Below the pieces are notes generated by a model. The model was not told the origin of the DNA. It saw only the letters and a program-made list of their open reading frames with translations, and did not search any database. Shown here piece after piece: positions 1 to 5,279 of a stretch of 8,959 nt of DNA (positions are counted from its first letter, which is position 1; every line of letters starts with the position of its first letter). The position numbers and the translations under genes were made by a program. This DNA is from JAAYUK01 sp035319145. Lineage in GTDB: Bacteria; Nitrospirota; Thermodesulfovibrionia; Thermodesulfovibrionales; Dissulfurispiraceae. The DNA is taken from NCBI GenBank assembly GCA_035319145.1, contig DATHDH010000188.1:1-8959 (forward strand), read 5' to 3'.

Positions 1-112
1 TGCGGCTTTCCTTGAACAGTCGCTCTTTCTGCTGAGTGCACGACATCAAAATAAGGAGGCTTGTACAAACGAGAACGATAAACAACGTCCGTCGACAATG
101 ACGATTGAGCAT
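1..112 (-). CDS. Putative lipoprotein, N-terminal part only (runs off left edge)
   Basis: An open frame starts at ATG 112-110 and stays open to the edge (37 codons). The peptide has a basic N-region (Arg at 4, 7 and 8), a hydrophobic core at about residues 10-23 and a lipobox ILMSC with the lipidated Cys at residue 25. A polar segment (TQQKERLFKESR) follows. This is the layout of a type II (Lsp) signal peptide, so I infer an exported protein anchored to a membrane by lipid. A strong Shine-Dalgarno AAGGAG lies in the last codons of uvrA (plus-strand 121-126), 8 nt before this ATG. Only 5 nt separate the uvrA stop from the start, so the two genes are probably co-transcribed and translationally coupled. 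The mature domain is outside the window and its function cannot be named. A TPR or assembly lipoprotein is possible but nothing visible shows it. Confidence 0.75.
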   Translation of the reverse strand, partial: MLNRHCRRTLFIVLVCTSLLILMSCTQQKERLFKESR

Positions 113-117
113 GAATT

Positions 118-2649
118 TTACTCCTTCACGGCTATTCCGAGTTTCCTGGCGAGATAACGTCCCGTATGCGACGCTCTCACCCTGGCGACTTCCTCAGGGG
201 GGCCGGCTGCAACGAGACGTCCACCTTTTTTCCCTCCTTCGGGTCCGAGATCGATGACATGGTCTGCGGATTTTATCACATCCATGTCATGTTCGATAAC
301 AATAACCGTATTCCCCATCTCGACGAGCCTGTTCAGAATGTTCAACAACCGCTGGATATCAACAAAATGAAGGCCAGTGGTCGGTTCATCAAGAATATAG
401 AGCGTACGCCCCGTTGCCGTGCGGGCGAGTTCTCTGGAGAGGCGCAGACGCTGAGCCTCTCCGCCCGATAGCGTCGTGGCCGGCTGGCCGACCTTGAGGT
501 ATCCAAGGCCTATTTCTTCCAACATCGATAGCCGCTGACGCAATGGAGGTATGGCATCAAAGAACTCTCGTGCTTCCGCGATGGTCATATCGAGCACACC
601 GGCAATTGTGCGGTTTCTGTAACGGATCTCGAGCGTTTCGCGGTTGTAGCGTCTGCCCTTGCAGGTGTCGCACGTAACATAAACATCAGGAAGAAAGTGC
701 ATTGCGACCTTCTTTACCCCGTCGCCCGAACAGGCTTCGCATCTTCCGCCCGCCAAATTGAAACTGAAGCGGGATGCCGTATAGCCGCGGGCCTTGGAAT
801 CAGGGAGCATCGCATAAAGATCCCGGATAATGGTAAAAACGCCGGAATACGTTGCCGGATTCGATCTCGGGGTCCTTCCAAGGGGCGACTGATCAATACT
901 TATGACCTTGTCGATTGCATCAACGCCTTCGATGGCCTTATGCCTGCCGGCCTGAACATCAGCATGATTCAACTGACGGGCCAAAGCTTTATAGAGAATG
1001 TCATACACCAAGGTGCTCTTTCCTGATCCCGACACCCCGGTGACACAGGTAAAGATGCCGAGTGGAATGGTTGCATCGATCGAGCGAAGATTATGTTCAG
1101 CGGCTCCCCGGACAATGAGCTCACCGCTGGAGCGGCGACGAGCCGGCGCATACGGAATAATGAGACGGCCTGCCAGAAAACCGCCGGTCAGCGAGCGCTC
1201 ATTGCCCTCAAGGGAGACTGCGTTGCCCTCCGCAACAATCCAGCCGCCGTTCTTGCCCGCACCGGGTCCCATATCAAGAACATAATCCGCAGCGCGAATA
1301 GTATCTTCGTCATGTTCCACGATAATGACCGTGTTCCCGGCATCACGAATGGAAGAAAGGCTTTCGATAAGACGACCGCAATCACGGGGATGCAGGCCTA
1401 TGCTCGGCTCGTCCAGTACGTAAAGCACTCCCGTCAGGGATGAGCCCAATTGAGTCGCAAGGCGTATGCGCTGCGCTTCGCCTCCCGACAGGGTCAGTGA
1501 AGGACGATCCATCGTCAGATAGCCGAGACCGACCCGCTGGAGAAAAGAAAGACGATCCTTCACTTCCTGTATGATACGCCTGCCGATAGTCAGCTCCCGT
1601 TCGCCGAGAGAAAGCGATGCCAGAAATGCCAAGGCCTCATCAACATTCAGCCTTGCAAAATCACCGATACTTGCATTTCCTACCCTGATGCTTAACGCTT
1701 CCCTCCGCAGTCGTTGTCCATGACATTGGGTGCACGGCTTCATCTGCTCATAGCTCAGGCCTTCGAATGCCTCCGTTCCATCTTCGGAACCCGTGATTTG
1801 CACCCCGAGCCCTTTACATGCGGGACATGCCCCGTGTCTGCTGTTGAACGAGAAGAGACGGGGTTCGATATCCGGATAACTGATGCCGCACTGGGGACAT
1901 GCCAGTTTGCGGCTGAAAAGGATATCTTTTCCATCGTCAATCGCATTGATGACAACAGTATCGGCGAACTTCAGTGCCGTGTCTATGGCGCCTCGGAGCT
2001 GCTTCTCAATGGAATGCTTGATGATGAATCGATCAATCACGATTTCAATGGTGTGACGAGCCTGTTTTTTGAGGCGGACATCCTGCGTGAGATCGGTCAT
2101 TACGCCGTCAATACGTGCCCGGACAAATCCATCAAGCCGCATTTTCGTCAGATCCTTGCGGTATTCTCCCTTGCGATCGCGGACGACCGGTGCAAGAATC
2201 TGAATTCTCGTGCCGAGCGGAAGTTGCATAATCGACTGCATGATGTTCTGGATGTCCTGCGATGCAATGCTGTGGCCGCAGCTGAAGCAGGCCGGGACAC
2301 CGATGCGCGCAAACAGCACACGCATATAGTCGTAAATTTCGGTAATTGTCCCGACGGTTGAGCGCGGACTGCGGCTTATCGTCTTCTGGTCGATGGCGAT
2401 TGCCGGCGAGAGCCCGTCAATCGAATCGACATCCGGTTTCTGCATCTGTTCAAGGAACTGTCGCGCATAGGCCGACAGGCTTTCAACGTACCGCCGCTGT
2501 CCCTCCGCATAAATCGTATCCATAGCAAGCGATGACTTTCCGGAGCCGGAAGGCCCGGTAATGACCGTTATGCGATCGCGCGGAATCGAGACGGTAATAT
2601 TCTTGAGATTATGCTCCCTCGCGCCATGTACGACTATGGTATCCTGCAT
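118..2649 (-). CDS. uvrA: UvrABC excinuclease subunit A, internally shortened
   Basis: UvrA is the dimeric ABC-type ATPase that finds bulky DNA lesions and loads UvrB in nucleotide excision repair. The 843-residue protein shows both ABC modules: Walker A at 32-39 (GPSGSGKS) and 538-545 (GVSGSGKS), LSGGE signatures at 387-391 and 727-731, and Walker B/D-loop LDEP near 412-415 and 756. Zinc-type Cys pairs lie at 121/124 with 306/309, at 251/254 with 275/278, and at 637/640 with 660/663. The UvrB-binding and insertion region (about 130-250) is present, so this is not the UvrA2 type. Usual UvrA is about 940 residues. The shortfall falls at one place, between Cys278 and Cys306, where only 27 residues separate pairs normally about 120 apart. 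A GGAG lies 11 nt before the ATG. The gene is followed after 5 nt by a lipoprotein gene. The family call is secure; the effect of the shortening is unknown. Confidence 0.97.
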   Translation of the reverse strand: MQDTIVVHGAREHNLKNITVSIPRDRITVITGPSGSGKSSLAMDTIYAEGQRRYVESLSAYARQFLEQMQKPDVDSIDGLSPAIAIDQKTISRSPRSTVGTITEIYDYMRVLFARIGVPACFSCGHSIASQDIQNIMQSIMQLPLGTRIQILAPVVRDRKGEYRKDLTKMRLDGFVRARIDGVMTDLTQDVRLKKQARHTIEIVIDRFIIKHSIEKQLRGAIDTALKFADTVVINAIDDGKDILFSRKLACPQCGISYPDIEPRLFSFNSRHGACPACKGLGVQITGSEDGTEAFEGLSYEQMKPCTQCHGQRLRREALSIRVGNASIGDFARLNVDEALAFLASLSLGERELTIGRRIIQEVKDRLSFLQRVGLGYLTMDRPSLTLSGGEAQRIRLATQLGSSLTGVLYVLDEPSIGLHPRDCGRLIESLSSIRDAGNTVIIVEHDEDTIRAADYVLDMGPGAGKNGGWIVAEGNAVSLEGNERSLTGGFLAGRLIIPYAPARRRSSGELIVRGAAEHNLRSIDATIPLGIFTCVTGVSGSGKSTLVYDILYKALARQLNHADVQAGRHKAIEGVDAIDKVISIDQSPLGRTPRSNPATYSGVFTIIRDLYAMLPDSKARGYTASRFSFNLAGGRCEACSGDGVKKVAMHFLPDVYVTCDTCKGRRYNRETLEIRYRNRTIAGVLDMTIAEAREFFDAIPPLRQRLSMLEEIGLGYLKVGQPATTLSGGEAQRLRLSRELARTATGRTLYILDEPTTGLHFVDIQRLLNILNRLVEMGNTVIVIEHDMDVIKSADHVIDLGPEGGKKGGRLVAAGPPEEVARVRASHTGRYLARKLGIAVKE

Positions 2650-2684
2650 TCTTTTGCGTGCTCCGGCCAGTTGGAATAACTTTT

Positions 2685-2714
2685 ACTCTAACCTATGCCG
2701 TCCGGTCCTTTCCA
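2685..2714 (-). promoter_or_regulatory. Possible sigma70-type promoter of uvrA
   Basis: On the minus strand TGGAAA (plus 2709-2714) and TAGAGT (plus 2685-2690) are separated by 18 nt. Each matches four of six consensus bases. It would start transcription about 30 nt ahead of the uvrA ATG. No LexA-like site (GAAC-N4-GTTC or CTGT-N8-ACAG) was found next to it. This is a weak match and a guess. Confidence 0.25.
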
Positions 2715-2736
2715 GCAGGCCATCGATTCAGTTCTC

Positions 2737-2767
2737 TTGACAGGGTCGGGGTTCCAAATGCTAGATT
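2737..2767 (+). promoter_or_regulatory. Promoter for the PilZ gene (TTGACA, extended -10)
   Basis: A perfect -35 TTGACA at 2737-2742 is followed after 19 nt by TAGATT at 2762-2767, preceded by TG at 2759-2760 (extended -10). Transcription would begin near 2774, which excludes the upstream in-frame ATGs at 2695 and 2758 as starts. The long spacer is suboptimal, partly offset by the TG motif. The prediction rests on motif matching only. Confidence 0.45.
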
Positions 2768-2771
2768 GGAA
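2752..2771. repeat. Inverted repeat TTCCAA-N8-TTGGAA over the -10 region
   Basis: Perfect 6-bp arms at 2752-2757 and 2766-2771 flank an 8-nt spacer that contains most of the predicted -10 element of the PilZ gene promoter. One further outer base pair matches after one mismatch. The position would suit a repressor operator. A further TTGGAA occurs at 2671-2676, between the uvrA start and its possible promoter. No regulator is known, so this is an inference from symmetry and position. Confidence 0.35.
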
Positions 2772-2824
2772 TCAGCCGAAATTGTGCCGCATGCTGAGAA
2801 ATAGGCTATTCCGTACTGTGAGAT

Positions 2825-2866
2825 ATGCAACTTTCAGCAGGAGGACACCCCTTCTCAACGTTATGA
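2825..2866 (+). other. Possible 13-codon leader ORF overlapping the PilZ gene start
   Basis: ATG at 2825 opens a 13-residue frame (MQLSAGGHPFSTL) whose TGA at 2864-2866 overlaps the PilZ ATG at 2863-2865 in an ATGA arrangement. The PilZ ATG has a perfect AGGAGG only at 2839-2844, 18 nt away. That is too far for normal initiation, so reinitiation after this mini-ORF could explain how the gene is translated. The mini-ORF itself has a poor ribosome binding site, and a chance origin is quite possible. Confidence 0.2.
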
Positions 2867-3303
2867 ATCAGAGCGATCAAAGCGATCAAAATCGAAGGGA
2901 TTTTTTCCGGGTTTTCGGATATTTCCCGATCGCGGTCCGTCTTCTCGACGCCGACACCGAGAAGGCATCGCTATCTTCGCGACTGCTTCCTGAAGCAAGC
3001 ATCGAGACATGGCATGAACTGCAAGTCAAAAAGGTCAATGTCAGCGGCAAGGGTGTATTTTTTGAAACGACCGAACAGTATCAGCATGGAGATCTCCTGG
3101 AAATCAAGATGTTTCTCGAACAGATACTGTCTGATATGATCCTTGCGTACGGCGAGGTTGTGCGTGTCGAGCGCTATCCGCGCCACTTCGGCGTTGCGGT
3201 GGAATTCGTCGGCATGCATCAGAAGGAGCTCTCGGTCATCACGGCATACGTGTTGAATCGCGAACGCGAACTGATATCGGAAAAGCGGGTAGGGTGGTTA
3301 TAA
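2863..3303 (+). CDS. PilZ domain c-di-GMP-binding protein
   Basis: The 146-residue product is a small, nearly single-domain PilZ protein, expected to be a cytosolic receptor for the second messenger c-di-GMP. Numbered from ATG 2863, the RxxxR motif is R12-DFF-R16 and the second motif NxSxxG is N59-V-S61-GK-G64, so both binding elements are intact. The beta-barrel segments follow (GVFFETTEQ, DLLEIKMFL, YGEVVRVER, FGVAVEFVG), ending in a short helix. No membrane segment or output domain is seen. The frame is open from 2695, but the first 56 codons look unlike any domain, are basic and overlap the predicted promoter, so ATG 2863 is preferred. A short DNA repeat (AGCGATCAA twice) encodes SDQSDQ just before the domain. 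The gene is divergent from uvrA and convergent with the folate ligase gene. The target process cannot be told from context. Confidence 0.85.
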   Translation: MNQSDQSDQNRRDFFRVFGYFPIAVRLLDADTEKASLSSRLLPEASIETWHELQVKKVNVSGKGVFFETTEQYQHGDLLEIKMFLEQILSDMILAYGEVVRVERYPRHFGVAVEFVGMHQKELSVITAYVLNRERELISEKRVGWL

Positions 3304-3394
3304 TGGCGACTATCCGGCCGGCTGTCCTGCCTTCGAACTGCTGCTCCTCCTCTCCTCTCATGCCTGATGCCCTCTGCCGTTATGAGGAATACCG
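3304..3394. other. Convergent intergenic spacer, no clear terminator
   Basis: The 91 bp between the 3' ends of the PilZ gene and the folate ligase gene should hold a transcription stop for both. I see only a short CCGGCCGG palindrome, a 5-bp CTCAT/ATGAG pair and a pyrimidine-rich run, with no GC stem followed by a T tract on either strand. Termination may be Rho-dependent or lie within the genes. Confidence 0.4.
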
Positions 3395-5158
3395 TTAGAA
3401 CAATCCCCTGACCCGTCCTGTTTCGGTATCGACATCAATCCTGCGATATGCAGGGTCCGATGCCGTGCCCGGCATGAGTTTAATCGAGCCGGCCACCGGA
3501 ACGACAAACCCGGCACCGCTATAGGTAAGAATGTCGCGGACATGGAGCCGCCACCCCATCGGCACGCCCTTAAGATTCGGATTGTCCGAAAGGCTCAGAT
3601 GAGTCTTGACCATACAGGTGCCCAGCTTCGATAATTCCGAATCCCTTTCAATACGTTCAGCCTTGGCTGCAGCTTCGGGGGAATAGTCTACGCCGTCGGC
3701 TCCATACACATCTTTTGCAATCAGCGCAATGCGCGACCTCAACGGAGTCTCGATTTCATAAAGGAATCGAAAACTGTTCGGCTCGTTGCACGCGTCGACG
3801 ACCGCATCGGCCAGATCCAAAGCGCCGTTCCCGCCCATGAGCCAATGGCGCGAGACGGCAACACGGGCTCCGACATGCTCAGCCAGGCGCCTGACGGCAT
3901 TAATTTCATTGTCGGTGTCCGCAGAGAAGGCATTTATGCAGACAACGGGATTAATCCCTGCATTCTTGACGGATTGGATGTGATGAACAAGATTCGTACA
4001 GCCCTGTTCGACCCATCCGACATTTTCCGAGGCATATTCCTGGGGCATTGGCCTGCCGGGCACAGGGATAGGCGCTCCGCCGTGACATTTGAGTGCGCGT
4101 ATCGTGGCAACGATCACCGCTGCATTCGGCACGAGCCCCGAAAATCGGCATTTCAGATTCCAGAACTTCTCAAATCCGATATCAGCGCCGAATCCGGATT
4201 CAGTCACGACATAATCGCCGAGTTTCAGCGCAACACGGTCCGCGATAATCGACGATTGGCCGATGGCTATGTTGGCGAACGGACCGGCATGAACAAAGAC
4301 CGGTTGCCCCTCGATTGTCTGCATCAGGTTAGGATTAATCGCCTCGATCATCCAGGCGGTCATTGCTCCGGCAACTTCAAGATCTTCAGTAGTGATCGAT
4401 TTGCCTCGTCGGTCATACGCAACAACAATCCGTCCCATGCGCTCACGCATGTCTTTCAGGTCGGTGGCAACCGCAAGGATCGCCATCACCTCCGACGAAA
4501 CGGCTATGGAAAATCCGGACTGCATCATGAAGCCGTCGCTTTTGCCGCCGATCCCGATAACAATATCTCGAAGTGCCTGGGCGCAATAATCGATGATCCA
4601 TTTCATCTGAACGTTTCGAGAGTCGATGTCAAGACGCTTCAGCTTTCGCTTCGCAAGCTGTTCATCCGAATAGTTGTATTCATGTTGCATGCGAGAAGTA
4701 AGGGCGACCATAGCAAGATTGTGCGCGTTCATAATTGCATTGATGTCGCCCGTCAGACCCAAGGAGAAGGGCGCCAGCGGGATGCACTGCGACAGGCCGC
4801 CGCCGGCTGCAGACCCTTTGATGTTCATGGTTGGTCCGCCCGATGGCTGGCGAATTGCAGCAATAACATTCTTGCCTCTCTTGCCGAGCCCCTGTGTCAG
4901 GCCAATGGTAGTCGTCGACTTGCCTTCTCCGAGGGGAGTAGGGGTAATTGCAGTGACATCGATGTATTTACCGTTAGGCGATGCCGCCCGACGGCTGAGA
5001 ACAGACTTGAAATCGACTTTTGCCACTGAATGCCCGTGCGGCAAGAGTTCTTTGTGATCGAGGCCGAGCTGTTCGCCGAGCTGATAAACCGACTTCATCT
5101 GCTTTTCTGCTGCCTCTGCTATTTGCCAGTCGGCATGTTTTGCTGGGTCAAGCGGCAT
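3395..5158 (-). CDS. fhs: Formate-tetrahydrofolate ligase (10-formyl-THF synthetase)
   Basis: The enzyme joins formate and tetrahydrofolate at the cost of ATP to give 10-formyl-THF, the second step of the methyl branch of the Wood-Ljungdahl pathway, and also supplies purine and formyl-Met synthesis. From ATG 5158 it has 587 residues, slightly longer than the roughly 556 of the Moorella-type enzyme. The family P-loop TPTPLGEGKSTT is at residues 72-83. The segment QPSGGPTMNIKG...AAGGGLSQ follows, then LTGD and the C-terminal GAGFVVPVAGSIKLMPG, so the protein appears complete. An in-frame ATG at 5185 would add nine residues, but ATG 5158 has GGAGGG just upstream and is the better start. The gene lies 121 bp behind the formate dehydrogenase catalytic gene on the same strand, which supplies or uses the same formate. 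Reversal to yield ATP from formyl-THF is also possible. Confidence 0.97.
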   Translation of the reverse strand: MPLDPAKHADWQIAEAAEKQMKSVYQLGEQLGLDHKELLPHGHSVAKVDFKSVLSRRAASPNGKYIDVTAITPTPLGEGKSTTTIGLTQGLGKRGKNVIAAIRQPSGGPTMNIKGSAAGGGLSQCIPLAPFSLGLTGDINAIMNAHNLAMVALTSRMQHEYNYSDEQLAKRKLKRLDIDSRNVQMKWIIDYCAQALRDIVIGIGGKSDGFMMQSGFSIAVSSEVMAILAVATDLKDMRERMGRIVVAYDRRGKSITTEDLEVAGAMTAWMIEAINPNLMQTIEGQPVFVHAGPFANIAIGQSSIIADRVALKLGDYVVTESGFGADIGFEKFWNLKCRFSGLVPNAAVIVATIRALKCHGGAPIPVPGRPMPQEYASENVGWVEQGCTNLVHHIQSVKNAGINPVVCINAFSADTDNEINAVRRLAEHVGARVAVSRHWLMGGNGALDLADAVVDACNEPNSFRFLYEIETPLRSRIALIAKDVYGADGVDYSPEAAAKAERIERDSELSKLGTCMVKTHLSLSDNPNLKGVPMGWRLHVRDILTYSGAGFVVPVAGSIKLMPGTASDPAYRRIDVDTETGRVRGLF

Positions 5159-5279
5159 GTTCCCTCCGGAAAAGAAAGTCATCATAATTTAAAGTCTGAC
5201 AATAGAATACAGACAGCATATAAAACCGATAGCCCAGAAAACAATACCGCACAATCCAAGGGGAGTGGACAGAAGTTTA
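5159..5279 (-). other. A/T-rich spacer between formate dehydrogenase and fhs
   Basis: The 121-bp gap is richer in A and T than the flanking genes. It includes a TATGAT -10-like hexamer (plus-strand 5181-5186) without a good -35, so a separate fhs promoter is possible but unproven. No recognisable riboswitch or terminator was found. One reading frame encodes a short hydrophobic stretch that lacks a convincing start (see findings). Confidence 0.4.
5162..5167 (-). promoter_or_regulatory. Strong ribosome binding site deciding the fhs start
   Basis: On the minus strand GGAGGG is followed by AAC and ATG 5158. The farther ATG at 5185 has only an A/T-rich sequence ahead of it. This supports the 587-residue form of the ligase. 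Confidence 0.8.

Noticed and set aside
53..59. AAGGAGG on the plus strand, resembling a ribosome binding site
   Set aside because: No plus-strand frame of useful length follows (ATG 98 gives 19 codons), and the same DNA encodes the signal peptide core of the minus-strand lipoprotein.
1714..2361. 215-codon open frame on the plus strand
   Set aside because: It lies antisense to the UvrA UvrB-binding and zinc regions, whose protein is clearly conserved. No ribosome binding site or recognisable domain was seen.
2695..2862. N-terminal 56-residue extension of the PilZ protein
   Set aside because: The frame is open, but the segment has no domain features and overlaps a good promoter and dyad. It is better explained as 5' untranslated and promoter DNA.
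3845..5029. 394-codon open frame on the plus strand
   Set aside because: It lies wholly antisense to fhs, and its translation is rich in Arg, His, Cys and Asn with no domain character. It is an antisense shadow of a well-conserved gene.
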